A stretch of 64,000 nucleotides of DNA from Thiotrichales bacterium (GCA_016936535.1 JAFGXP010000017.1:164830-228829), one strand, 5' to 3'. Shown: positions 53,786 to 62,613, numbered from the stretch's first letter. Numbers and translations: made by a program. The notes: generated by a model not told the origin, from the letters alone.

Positions 53786-55024
53786 TCATGGATAAGAATC
53801 GGTTATTCCCTGGTTTTCAAACCGATTATCCGGCGTTTGATAACGATATTGGCTTTGCTCTTTTTGTCGCTTGGTGGCATCGGCTTGGCTCTGTGCTTGC
53901 TGCTGAGCGTCAAGACGACGCTTTTCAGCTAACAATTGTTGCTTTTCAACCTCTTTAACCGATTGCAAAAGTTGCAGCTGCTGCGCGGTTAATTGCACCA
54001 ATTGCTGACGCATTTGATCGACAGTGGTCTGCGTTTTCGTTAAACGATAACCCAAGCCGTCAATTTTTTTCAGCCACTGAGAATTTTGATCGGTGTTGCT
54101 AGAAGCCACCGGCGTCATGCTTACCGCTTTGGCACTCTCGGTTTTACTCGATGTGAGCGCGATGGGGGCTGAGGCAACCGGCGAAACCACGCTTGCCTTA
54201 CTGCGTTCAGCCAGATCGGTACTGAGCTGCTCTAACTGAAAATTTAACGCATCCAGTTTTTTTTCAACCGCTTGCAACTGTGTTTGTAAACCATTACCCA
54301 GTGCCAAACTCTGTTCACTGGCGGCTTGCAGACTTTGCAAACTTGACAGGCTCTCTTCGTTATTGGCCGCCGGTTGGCTTGATAACGCCGCCCAGATGCC
54401 CACGCCAATGGCGATCAACATCAACCCAATCAAGACGGTTCCAAATAGAATAATTACTTTTTTAATAGCATCCATTTCTGCCCCCGATGCGGCTTTGCGA
54501 GCGGATTGATTTTTCAAGGTTCGTTCATTAAGAAGCGCGGTAAATGCGTCGTCGGAATTTTCCTGCTCGACCGCCAAATCTTCGCTCGCCTGAGCGTTTG
54601 TGTTTTGTGAAATTTGAGTGATCTGGTCAAAAGGATCATCAATCTTCGCTGCTGCAAGGGCTTGTTTGGACGGCGGCTTATTGTCGAGTGGCATTGATTC
54701 ACTTAATGCCATGGTGCGCTCAAGAGGATCAACGTCTAAACTCTCTAGGTCGGCAAGACGAGCGTTCTCGTCAAAACGCGACGCTTCAATCTCCGTTTCT
54801 ACCGACCCAGGATTGGGTTGGGTGCCCTTCTGAACACCGGGAACTGAAGGCGAACTCGACGCTTCGACAGCGGGTTTGCGCGGCGCAGACTCAAAGTCAT
54901 TCGAAAAACTTTGTAAATCCAGGCCAGCACCTTTTTCCGCCTCATCCAAAAGCGCATCAATGCTGTCTAGATCATTGGGATCAATTACGTCGTTGGGGCT
55001 GGCCACAGTTGCATCCTTAATCAA
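53786..55024 (-). CDS. Single-pass membrane coiled-coil protein, flgP cluster
   Basis: I do not recognise this 412-residue protein. It has a long acidic, disordered cytoplasmic region (1-185), one membrane helix (about 189-212, VIILFGTVLIGLMLIAIGVG), and a periplasmic part with coiled coils at about 225-275 and 315-375 and a Gln-rich tail. Near the N-terminus, DLDSIDALLDEA (residues 18-29) resembles the CheY-binding peptide of FliM. It lies between the LpoA-like gene (8 bases) and the small lipoprotein. By shape it could link cytoplasm to periplasm at the motor; that is inference. Confidence 0.75.
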   Translation of the reverse strand: MIKDATVASPNDVIDPNDLDSIDALLDEAEKGAGLDLQSFSNDFESAPRKPAVEASSSPSVPGVQKGTQPNPGSVETEIEASRFDENARLADLESLDVDPLERTMALSESMPLDNKPPSKQALAAAKIDDPFDQITQISQNTNAQASEDLAVEQENSDDAFTALLNERTLKNQSARKAASGAEMDAIKKVIILFGTVLIGLMLIAIGVGIWAALSSQPAANNEESLSSLQSLQAASEQSLALGNGLQTQLQAVEKKLDALNFQLEQLSTDLAERSKASVVSPVASAPIALTSSKTESAKAVSMTPVASSNTDQNSQWLKKIDGLGYRLTKTQTTVDQMRQQLVQLTAQQLQLLQSVKEVEKQQLLAEKRRLDAQQQAQSQADATKRQKEQSQYRYQTPDNRFENQGITDSYP

Positions 55025-55032
55025 AACTCCCG

Positions 55033-56481
55033 TTACGGGGTGGTCAGAGGCTGCACCTTACCTGAGTCTAAACGATAAACAGAAGGCAAAAGTACAAAGG
55101 CTCCGGCTGGTTGAGTTTGCACTTGCCCAACTTGGGTCTGAATCAACCAAGTTTGTTGATTCCATTTTTCGGCATAAGGCAAAATTTCAACCGCTGCCGT
55201 ACCCAAAGCATAAAAGATGCCATTTTCAGTTTCGGGCCTAAGATTTGTAGTTTGCTGATAGGCGTGAAAGAGGTAATCCGGCAAAAACGCCTCGGTATTT
55301 TGCCAATCCACGCGATGTAAGGTGAGATCGCTGAGCTTGGGAGCTTGTGGGCTGTACCAAATATGCGTTAAATTTTCGCGCTGATAAAGTTGTAAATAAG
55401 GCGTGATTTGGACGGCCTCTTGTGCTGGCAGTAAACTGATCACCCCATCCAAATCTTGCCGCGCTCGTGCAGCGAACTCCAGCTTGCGGCCTAGATGTTT
55501 TTGTAAAACCGCAGCACGTCCGGCAGACTGATGCAATCCTAAACCTTGTTCCAAAGCCTGATCGACCCCTTTGCTTACCGACTGAACATCAAACTGTACG
55601 CCTTGGCTCTGCTGGTTATAGCGCTGTAAAACGTTCGATAAAGGCTGCGTTTTCTCATCTAGGTGCGCTAAAACCAACATCTGACGATGATTTTGACTTT
55701 CTAAGCGATTGATCAACCGTACCAAACCACCGCTGCGCGAAGGCGACAATGAACGTTCGTTACCCGCAAATGGCATGGGCGCGTCATTCAGAAAAAGAGT
55801 GGGCACGCCAGTCTGCATTTGATGCCAATCTTCTATCTGTTTTTTACGCAATGGACCGATGACGAGGTTAGGTTGATAGGTTTGCAAACGCTGCCATATT
55901 GCATAAACGCTAGACTCTGCTTGGGTATCAAATTTTAAGATTCGGCCACGAAATCCTAAGCGCTTCAGGCTCTCCTCAATGCCTTGAACCAACTCAGCCC
56001 CCACATTTCGGTAGGACCCACTTTGCGGCAAAACCAAAGCAATTACGGTATTCGGATCGGTAAGATTAATCTGAAAGGTCTGCATGGAACCGCCAAAATT
56101 GAAAAACTCCAATAGCTTTGGCAAGGCTCCTTTTTCCCCCGCTTCGGTCGCCGTTGATGTCGGGCCCAGTCTCTGGCGCAGCTGCTCATAGCGTGCCTGA
56201 TATTGCGGAAGAACACCGGATTTTTCCAGCTGTTGCAAATGTTGACGCAAGCCATTTTGATCACCGTTTTTAACGGCCAATTCGGCACGCAAAATCAAAA
56301 TTTCTTGATCAATCTGCTTTAGGGAAGCCTCCGCAGAATCGGTTGAGGTAGGTGCTGCAGGCCGAGTCGGCTTCTCTTCCCCAAAACCAAACAGCTCGCC
56401 TAAACTGAAGGCAAAACTTGCCGGTGTGTAGCTCAAAGCCAGAAGCAGTCCAATCATCGGTACTGAGTAGAAATTTGGCAT
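55033..56481 (-). CDS. LpoA/LppC-like periplasmic protein without lipid anchor
   Basis: LpoA activates penicillin-binding protein PBP1A from the outer membrane. This 482-residue protein resembles its C-terminal substrate-binding-like domain (about 125-475): TVIALVLPQSGSYRNVGAEL, VIGPLRKKQIEDWHQM, VPTLFLNDAP, DGVISLLPAQEAVQI and ALGTAAVEILPYAEKW. The N-terminal TPR-like part is short (about 60-110). A signal peptide (1-24, ending SFA) is present but no lipobox Cys, unlike true LpoA. I use the ATG at 56481, which follows AGAGAG and the pepN stop. Role in peptidoglycan work near the flagellum is plausible, not shown. Confidence 0.78.
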   Translation of the reverse strand: MPNFYSVPMIGLLLALSYTPASFAFSLGELFGFGEEKPTRPAAPTSTDSAEASLKQIDQEILILRAELAVKNGDQNGLRQHLQQLEKSGVLPQYQARYEQLRQRLGPTSTATEAGEKGALPKLLEFFNFGGSMQTFQINLTDPNTVIALVLPQSGSYRNVGAELVQGIEESLKRLGFRGRILKFDTQAESSVYAIWQRLQTYQPNLVIGPLRKKQIEDWHQMQTGVPTLFLNDAPMPFAGNERSLSPSRSGGLVRLINRLESQNHRQMLVLAHLDEKTQPLSNVLQRYNQQSQGVQFDVQSVSKGVDQALEQGLGLHQSAGRAAVLQKHLGRKLEFAARARQDLDGVISLLPAQEAVQITPYLQLYQRENLTHIWYSPQAPKLSDLTLHRVDWQNTEAFLPDYLFHAYQQTTNLRPETENGIFYALGTAAVEILPYAEKWNQQTWLIQTQVGQVQTQPAGAFVLLPSVYRLDSGKVQPLTTP

Positions 56482-56512
56482 CTTATCTCTCTGTTTAAGC
56501 CGCATTCCCTTC

Positions 56513-59140
56513 TTACTGTAAAGACTTAGCGGCAATTTCATACACATCTTTCGACACACCAGGACGCTGTAGAATTTGCTGCAACGCAGCTTGCATCATC
56601 GTCTGGCGCTGCACATCATAACGCTTCCAGTGGCTGAAAGGCGCCAATAAACGGGCGGCAATTTGTGGATTCAGTGCATCCAACTGCATAATTTGTTGAG
56701 CAACAAATTGATATCCCTCACCCTCAATTTGGTGAAAACCCTGCCAATTTAAACGCGCAAACACCCCAAGCAAACTGCGAGCACGGTTCGGATTTTTCAA
56801 CGTAAAGTCGGCATGCTGCGATAAGGCTTTCACGCGCGACAAAGCGCTTGAACTCTGCGCCTCAGCCTGCAAGGCAAACCATTTATCAATCACCAAATTA
56901 TCCCCTTGCCAACGTTGATAAAAATCGGCTAAGGCAGCTTCTGTCAGTGGATGATCATTTTGTAAAAGCACCCGCAAAGCGGCAAGCACATCGGTCATAT
57001 TCTGCTGCGCTTGATATTGCGCCCAAACCCACTCTTGCTGGGCGGATAGGCAGCCAAGATACCCAAGTGCGCAATTTTTCAAAAGTCGCTGGGCAATCTG
57101 TACCTTGTCGTAAGCATAAACTTGCGCCGATTGATTACGCTGATACGCTTTCAGCCAGTGTTCCGCCAAGGCATCAGCTAAGGCTTGTTGTAACCAACGA
57201 TGAGCTTGCGTTAGCGCATCAATCGGCACAATTACATAGTGCTCGGCGAGATAGCTGATGTCCGGTAAACTCAACGCCATGGCAACCAAGGCAGGATCTA
57301 ACTGGGTATCCGAAAGCAATTGCCGAGCACTGTTTAACACCTGCTCCGGCAGCGCATAAGAGTGCGCTTGTTCAAGAGCAGATACTTTGTTTTGAATGGT
57401 CTGCAACAGCAAAGTTTGCATCGCTTCCCAGCGTACAAAACTGTCTTCATCTGCCGCAGCGAGCAGTGCTAATTCCGCCTCGGTATAGGCGTACTCTAAC
57501 TTGACCGGCGCAGAAAATTGACGCAGTAATGACGGGATAGGAGCTGTTGCAAGATCTGTAAACACAAAATTTTGCTCAGCGAGCGTCATCTGCAAAATGG
57601 CATCGGTTGACGAACGCATTAACACTTGCTCGGCACACTCTGCCGCGGGCTTGAGCACCAAAGGCTCGCCTGCGGCACTCAATAGGCCAAAACCAATCGG
57701 TAACAACATTGGCTGGAAATCCACCGCATTCGGTAGCGATTGGCGACAACGCAGTGTCAATGTTTTGGCTGTAGAATCGTATTGACTCTCAATCTGTAAT
57801 AACGGCGTTCCAGACTGCACATACCAATGATGCATCTGATCCAAATTCACCTGATTGGCATCCGCCATGGCTTGGCGAAAATCTTGCACAGTGACGGCTT
57901 GACCATCGTGTCGGGCAAAATAGAGATCCATTCCCTTACGAAACCCATCTCGGCCCAGTAAAGTCTGATAAAGCCTTACTACTTCCGCACCCTTTTCATA
58001 CACGGTCATGGTGTAAAAGTTATTCATCTCGATATACGATTGCGGCTGAATCGGATGAGCCATTGGCCCAGCATCTTCTGGAAATTGATAAGCACGCAAA
58101 TGCTTCACATCTTCAATCCGCTTCACCGCTGGCGAAAGCATGTCGGCAGTAAACTCTTGATCGCGGAATACGGTCAATCCTTCTTTTAAGGTCAATTGAA
58201 ACCAATCACGACAGGTCACGCGATTTCCGGTCCAATTATGGAAATACTCGTGCGCAATGACCGCCTCAATACCCTCATAGTCGGTATCGGTAGCAGTTTG
58301 GGGGTTTGCCAAGACAAACTTGGAGTTAAAAACGTTTAAGCCCTTATTCTCCATGGCGCCCATATTAAAATCGTCCACCGCCACAATCATGTAACGGTCC
58401 AGATCGTAAATCAGACCAAAACGTTGCTCATCCCAACGCATTGCCCGTTTCAGCGAGGCCATAGCATGGGTGCACTTTTCTAAATTGCGGGCTTCAACGT
58501 AAATCTCTAATAGCACTTCTCGACCATCCGCTGTTGTAAACGTATCGGCCATTTTTTCAAGATTGCCCGCCACTAACGCAAACAAATAACAGGGCTTGTG
58601 AAAAGGATCGTGCCAGACCGCATAATGACGACCCTCCTCCATCTCACCCGATTCAATCAAATTTCCATTGGCAAGCAGAAAACGATTTTGTGCCTTATCG
58701 GCAATGATCTTGGTCGTAAATACTGAAAGCACATCCGGCCGATCAAAATAGTAAGTAATCTTACGGAACCCTTCTGCCTCACACTGAGTACAGTAATTAC
58801 CGCTAGTGCGATACAGTCCCTCCAGCGCCGTATTCTGTTCGGGGTGAATCCAAGTGACGATTTCTAACTCAAATGCATGCTTTTCCGTTTCCAAGCTCAA
58901 CCCAGTTTCATCTAGCTGACAGTCGGCCATCACTTCTTGGCCATCCAACCGAATCGATTCAAGCTGTAGATTTTCGCCATCCAGACGTAAAGCACCTGGA
59001 GCAAGGCGATGAATCTGCATCCGATTGATGACTCGCGTGTGCTCAGCCCTTAAGTCAAATTGCAAATAAACCGATTCAACCGAAAAAGCGCACGGCTGAT
59101 ACGCATTAAGAAGATGGACTTTAGGGGTTTGATTGGACAT
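56513..59140 (-). CDS. pepN: Aminopeptidase N
   Basis: PepN is a cytosolic M1 zinc aminopeptidase that trims peptides. The 875-residue protein has the substrate motif GAMEN followed by KGLNVFNSKFVL, and the zinc site HEYFH with WTGNRVTCRDWFQLTLKEGL, where the Glu of KEGLT is the third ligand. The C-terminal helical domains match the usual length of about 870-880. It has no evident flagellar role but the LpoA-like gene follows 31 bases after it, so the flgP cluster may be partly read from its promoter. Confidence 0.96.
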   Translation of the reverse strand: MSNQTPKVHLLNAYQPCAFSVESVYLQFDLRAEHTRVINRMQIHRLAPGALRLDGENLQLESIRLDGQEVMADCQLDETGLSLETEKHAFELEIVTWIHPEQNTALEGLYRTSGNYCTQCEAEGFRKITYYFDRPDVLSVFTTKIIADKAQNRFLLANGNLIESGEMEEGRHYAVWHDPFHKPCYLFALVAGNLEKMADTFTTADGREVLLEIYVEARNLEKCTHAMASLKRAMRWDEQRFGLIYDLDRYMIVAVDDFNMGAMENKGLNVFNSKFVLANPQTATDTDYEGIEAVIAHEYFHNWTGNRVTCRDWFQLTLKEGLTVFRDQEFTADMLSPAVKRIEDVKHLRAYQFPEDAGPMAHPIQPQSYIEMNNFYTMTVYEKGAEVVRLYQTLLGRDGFRKGMDLYFARHDGQAVTVQDFRQAMADANQVNLDQMHHWYVQSGTPLLQIESQYDSTAKTLTLRCRQSLPNAVDFQPMLLPIGFGLLSAAGEPLVLKPAAECAEQVLMRSSTDAILQMTLAEQNFVFTDLATAPIPSLLRQFSAPVKLEYAYTEAELALLAAADEDSFVRWEAMQTLLLQTIQNKVSALEQAHSYALPEQVLNSARQLLSDTQLDPALVAMALSLPDISYLAEHYVIVPIDALTQAHRWLQQALADALAEHWLKAYQRNQSAQVYAYDKVQIAQRLLKNCALGYLGCLSAQQEWVWAQYQAQQNMTDVLAALRVLLQNDHPLTEAALADFYQRWQGDNLVIDKWFALQAEAQSSSALSRVKALSQHADFTLKNPNRARSLLGVFARLNWQGFHQIEGEGYQFVAQQIMQLDALNPQIAARLLAPFSHWKRYDVQRQTMMQAALQQILQRPGVSKDVYEIAAKSLQ

Positions 59141-59167
59141 GAAAAACCTTTAGCGTATTTTAAAAAG

Positions 59168-59204
59168 ATAAAAAAACCCCTCTTTCATTACGAAAGAGAG
59201 GTTT
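59168..59204 (-). terminator. Rho-independent terminator after pal
   Basis: On the minus strand AACCTCTCTTTC and GAAAGAGGGGTT form a long stem with a short loop, followed by seven T. It ends the pal transcript upstream of pepN. Confidence 0.9.
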
Positions 59205-59293
59205 CTAGGGTCGTTAAGCAAGTGGAACTTACAGGTAGATTCAGCAAATAAACTCGCCTATCGCCGCAAGCGCGCATTCGCTTTAGCAGCTCA

Positions 59294-59833
59294 TTAATAG
59301 TTAAATTCAGCGCGACGGTTTTTAGAAAAAGCCATTTCGTTTTTAGCTTCATCAACCGGCATATCTTCACCAAAACTAATGACATTGATACGGTTTGCAC
59401 TGATACCCTGAGCCATTAGTGCATCCTTAACAGAAAGCGCGCGACGCTCACCCAAAGCCAGATTGTATTCACGTGAGCCACGCTCATCAGCGTGACCAGC
59501 AATAGTCACTCTAGCATCGGCATTTTGCGCCAAATATTCTGCATTCATTTTGACGATATCAAAGTATTCTGCACTGACATCTGAACGGTCGTAATCGAAA
59601 TAAATTACCTTATCACGCAACATCGCTGCTGTCATAGATGAATTTTTAGCACCATTCAGGTCGCTAGCATTACGATTAGCGTTTGAATCGGCAGCACCGG
59701 TGCCCGTTGCATTTGCTCCTGTTTCAGTTGCTTTTGGTTCAAAATTATCAGCCACTTCAGGTGTTGCACTACATCCAACTAAAGCACTGCCAAGAAGCGC
59801 TGCTGCCAGCAATTTTGCATATTTTTTTGACAT
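59294..59833 (-). CDS. pal: Peptidoglycan-associated lipoprotein Pal
   Basis: Pal links the outer membrane to peptidoglycan and works with Tol proteins in envelope constriction. The 179-residue precursor has lipobox LVGC (Cys21), a Thr/Ala/Asn-rich linker, and an OmpA-like domain with VIYFDYDRSDVSAEYFDIV and the peptidoglycan site GHADERGSREYNLALGERRA. tolB and ybgF, which usually flank pal, are absent here. AAAGGGGACTTTA precedes the ATG. Confidence 0.94.
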   Translation of the reverse strand: MSKKYAKLLAAALLGSALVGCSATPEVADNFEPKATETGANATGTGAADSNANRNASDLNGAKNSSMTAAMLRDKVIYFDYDRSDVSAEYFDIVKMNAEYLAQNADARVTIAGHADERGSREYNLALGERRALSVKDALMAQGISANRINVISFGEDMPVDEAKNEMAFSKNRRAEFNY

Positions 59834-59921
59834 TAAAGTCCCCTTTGATTTGGTATTGGTTTGTTCTAAAAATTACGCAAACTATACCTGAATCAATTTT
59901 AAAAAATAAGCATTTGATTAT

Positions 59922-59934
59922 GTTCTAGTAGAAC
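59922..59934. repeat. 13-bp palindrome upstream of pal
   Basis: GTTCTA-G-TAGAAC is a perfect inverted repeat about 90 bases upstream of the pal ATG. It does not match the LexA, Fur or FNR consensus that I know. It could be an operator of an unknown regulator. Confidence 0.35.
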
Positions 59935-59958
59935 GAAATTCACTCATCTAACAAAAAA

Positions 59959-59972
59959 TTGATCCAAATCAT
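59959..59972. promoter_or_regulatory. Candidate FNR/CRP-family binding site upstream of pal
   Basis: TTGATCCAAATCAT matches the FNR consensus TTGAT-N4-ATCAA at nine of ten defined positions. It lies about 130 bases upstream of pal and 120 bases downstream of the fnr gene, so it would act on pal if functional. Confidence 0.45.
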
Positions 59973-60091
59973 TTTTTAAAAAACGCTGATGGGTTATGTC
60001 ATTCTGCCTAACAATAAATTTCTCGATCAGTAAATAGAAGACAATTCTATAAAAGCTTGTTTTGCATTAAAAGCACTGTTTTCAAAGCATT

Positions 60092-60838
60092 TTAGCGATC
60101 AATCGTTTGCTTTTCGCATTCGTGATGCATGCCAATCACGTCCTGCAAACGATGCATATTATGGATAAAAACCTCTTTTTTCTTCCAAGTAACAATCTCA
60201 TCCGCATGAAATTTGGCCAGAATTCGTGAAACCGTTTCAGGGGTTAGACCTAAGTAAACGGCCACATCACGATGGAGAATACTTAACCGAAACTCGGAAC
60301 CTGCATAGCCGCGATGACGATGGCGCTCAGACATATTGTAAATAAATTGAGCTACCCGCTGATCTGCGTTACGCCGAATCAAAAGCTCTGAGTGCATACG
60401 ACCATCCAAGACTTCTTTGCTAATCACATTTAAGATTTGCTGACTAAGATTTGGAATGTTTTCAGAAAGTTCGTTCAGTTTTTCAAAGGGCAAAGTACAC
60501 ACACTGGTGGTGTCCAGCGCCATGGCATTATATTGATGCATACGGCTTCCAAGAGCATCAATTCCAAGCACATCGCCTGGTAAATAAAAGCCATGGACAA
60601 TTTCTTCGCCATTATCGGTAAACGAATACAACTTAATCACACCGGCGCGGATTGCAAAGAGGGCATTAAAACTGTCACCAGCCTGAAACAGATGGACTCC
60701 TTTTTTCAGAGGAGGGCGACGATCAACAATGTTGTCTAAACGCTCAACATCTTCGCGATTCAACCCAGTAGGGAAGCAGACTTTTTGCAGACCACAATTC
60801 TTACAACTGACATGGAAGCTTGACTTTACTTCTTTCAT
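60092..60838 (-). CDS. fnr: Oxygen-sensing regulator Fnr/Anr
   Basis: Fnr switches genes on low oxygen through a [4Fe-4S] cluster. The 248-residue protein has all four cluster ligands: C12, C15 and C21 (C-x2-C-x5-C) and C114 (SVCTLPF). The cNMP-like sensor fold covers about 40-150, and the helix-turn-helix contains VAVYLGLTPETVSRILAKFH, with Glu and Ser-Arg that read the TTGAT half-site. It is therefore Fnr-like and redox-responsive rather than Crp. It is alone, with a terminator-free end near pal. Confidence 0.95.
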   Translation of the reverse strand: MKEVKSSFHVSCKNCGLQKVCFPTGLNREDVERLDNIVDRRPPLKKGVHLFQAGDSFNALFAIRAGVIKLYSFTDNGEEIVHGFYLPGDVLGIDALGSRMHQYNAMALDTTSVCTLPFEKLNELSENIPNLSQQILNVISKEVLDGRMHSELLIRRNADQRVAQFIYNMSERHRHRGYAGSEFRLSILHRDVAVYLGLTPETVSRILAKFHADEIVTWKKKEVFIHNMHRLQDVIGMHHECEKQTIDR

Positions 60839-61029
60839 AGAACCGTCTTTTAATTATCCTTAATCAAGTTTTGATTGTAGCCGCTTTAACTCAATAAAGG
60901 ATTACATTCGTTATTGCATTATCTTATTGAAGCATAAAGAATGACTAGAGTATGAAATCTTTCCTGTCGAATTTCATCGTGCGATCATCAAGTTTTTAAA
61001 GCGGTGAAATCTGTGACTACAATTTTATA

Positions 61030-61050
61030 ACTGATTAAAATTTAATCAGT
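61030..61050. repeat. 21-bp perfect palindrome
   Basis: ACTGATTAAA, a central A and TTTAATCAGT form a perfect inverted repeat in the fnr-kinase intergenic region. The length and A/T-rich core suit a dimeric regulator site; no known consensus fits. Confidence 0.6.
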
Positions 61051-61110
61051 GCTTTAACACATTTGTGGCATCAAGCACTTTGACCACTTATTTCAGAATT
61101 ACTCACAAAG

Positions 61111-61133
61111 TTATCCACAGTTTTTGTGGAAAA
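61111..61133. other. Pair of inverted DnaA-box-like sequences
   Basis: TTATCCACA at 61111-61119 is a perfect DnaA box. TTTTCCACA on the minus strand at 61133-61125 fits the relaxed form TTWTNCACA. They face each other six bases apart, next to an A/T-rich stretch. The pair also forms a CCACA/TGTGG stem. Confidence 0.5.
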
Positions 61134-61391
61134 CCCCGCCCCTAAATACCCAACCTAAAAAAAGCAATAAAAACAGTTTTTTAACTTAAATATCAATAAC
61201 TTATAGAATAAAATTTATAAATATTTTTGTAGATAAATCGTCTTTTGAAAAACTTGTCAAGCAAATAAAACGATTTTATTCACTTTTCAATTTGTCAAGC
61301 CTAACGCGCTTTTTTTGTCGATAATTTGTACGAAATTGGCTTGTGCTAAAATAAGCAAACTTTTTTCACCTTGGGCAAAGAAGGACACGAA

Positions 61392-62591
61392 ATGGCCAAA
61401 ATTTTAGCAGTTGGTAATGCGGTTTTAGATACGATTCTGACGGTCGAAAGCCACCCAAAAGAAGATCATGAAGTAAGAGCACTGAGTCGCCATCATCAGC
61501 TCGGGGGAAACGTCAATAATACGCTCTATGTGCTCAAACAATTGGGACATGAAACCGCAATCTGCACGACTGCAGCTACCGATGCACAGGCCAAGCAGTT
61601 GCTGAATGGCATGCAAGCACGCGGGTTAGACTGCACCCATATCCAAAAGTTTATTCAAGGCAGCACTCCCCATTCGATTGTGACGCTTAACGCACACAAC
61701 GGCAGCCGCACTATTGTTCATTTTCGTGACTTACCCGAAGTGAGCTTTGAGTTTTTCGCCAAAATCGAAATCGAAAACTACGAGTGGTTGCATTTTGAAG
61801 GGCGAAATATTGAAAATCTGCAAGGAATGCTCGCAATCTGCAAAACATTCTTAGACCAGCAGCCGATTTCTTTAGAAATCGAAAAACCGCGTGAAAACAT
61901 TGAAAGCCTGTTTCACCAAGCCAATCTGCTGATTTTTTCCCACCATTACGCAACCGCCAAAGGTTTTCAGGATGGCGCAGCGCTGCTTAATGAAATGAGT
62001 AAACTCGCACCTAATAGTCAACTGGTTTGCACTTGGGGTGCCAAGGGCGTTTGGTATAAAGCCTTTAATGCACCGGTTGAACACTTGGCCGCCATTCCCG
62101 TTCATCCTGTTATTGATACTCTGGGAGCCGGTGATACGTTTAATGCCGGTTTGATTGATCAATTGGTGAGAGGAGCCAAATTAAGCGAAGCTTGTGCTTT
62201 TGCGAACACGCTCGCTGCACAAAAAATTCAACAGCAGGGATTGGATGCCATTCTAAGTCAAAAAACGCGCAACCAGCCGATTGCCAATTTAAAACAGCTT
62301 AGTAAGGCCAAAGCTACGGTAATCGAACTCAACAATCGAGGCAGCCTGATTTTAATTTTGCACAATGAAGAAGCTAAAGCCTATGAAAACAACTGCCCTC
62401 ACCAGAACGTACCCTTAAACGAAGCTTATAAAATTGACGTTAACCCGTTTGAAAATACTTTAAAGTGTTCTGTGCATGACGCTTTTTTTCGGATTGAAGA
62501 TGGGGAATGTATTGAAGGACCTTGCTGGGGAGAACATCTAACGCCTGTCAAGATCCGAGTCGATGATCAAGGTAACATTTATTTGTTATAG
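61392..62591 (+). CDS. PfkB-family ketohexokinase-like protein fused to a Rieske domain
   Basis: Residues 1-290 form a ribokinase/PfkB sugar kinase, closest in pattern to ketohexokinase: GGNVNNTLYVLKQLG (38-52), SRTIVHFRDLP, LHFEGRNIENLQGML, and the catalytic DTLGAGDTF (242-250) with Asp248. Residues about 305-399 form a Rieske-type ferredoxin domain with C335-P-H337 and C359-S-V-H362, the four ligands of a [2Fe-2S] cluster, and a GPCWGEHLTP segment. The ATG at 61392 follows AAGGA; a TTG at 61371 is less likely. No frameshift separates the halves. Substrate and redox partner are unknown. Confidence 0.87.
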   Translation: MAKILAVGNAVLDTILTVESHPKEDHEVRALSRHHQLGGNVNNTLYVLKQLGHETAICTTAATDAQAKQLLNGMQARGLDCTHIQKFIQGSTPHSIVTLNAHNGSRTIVHFRDLPEVSFEFFAKIEIENYEWLHFEGRNIENLQGMLAICKTFLDQQPISLEIEKPRENIESLFHQANLLIFSHHYATAKGFQDGAALLNEMSKLAPNSQLVCTWGAKGVWYKAFNAPVEHLAAIPVHPVIDTLGAGDTFNAGLIDQLVRGAKLSEACAFANTLAAQKIQQQGLDAILSQKTRNQPIANLKQLSKAKATVIELNNRGSLILILHNEEAKAYENNCPHQNVPLNEAYKIDVNPFENTLKCSVHDAFFRIEDGECIEGPCWGEHLTPVKIRVDDQGNIYLL

Positions 62592-62613
62592 GCAATCAAA
62601 AAAGAGAACTGCC

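Larger units (their letters stand above)
60839..61391. other. Intergenic region between divergent fnr and kinase-Rieske genes
   Basis: This gap of about 550 bp separates two divergent genes. It contains an inverted AATCAA/TTGATT near the fnr start, a 21-bp palindrome at 61030-61050, two DnaA-box-like sites in opposite orientation at 61111-61133, and a strongly A/T-rich stretch from about 61150 to 61300. A weak promoter-like pair (TTGTAC at 61326, TAAAAT at 61347, spacing 15) precedes the kinase gene. I see no coding frame and no RNA gene. Confidence 0.6.

Noticed and set aside
60860..60880. AATCAA-TTGATT near the fnr start as an FNR autoregulation site
   Set aside because: The half-sites are in the reverse order to the FNR consensus TTGAT-N4-ATCAA.
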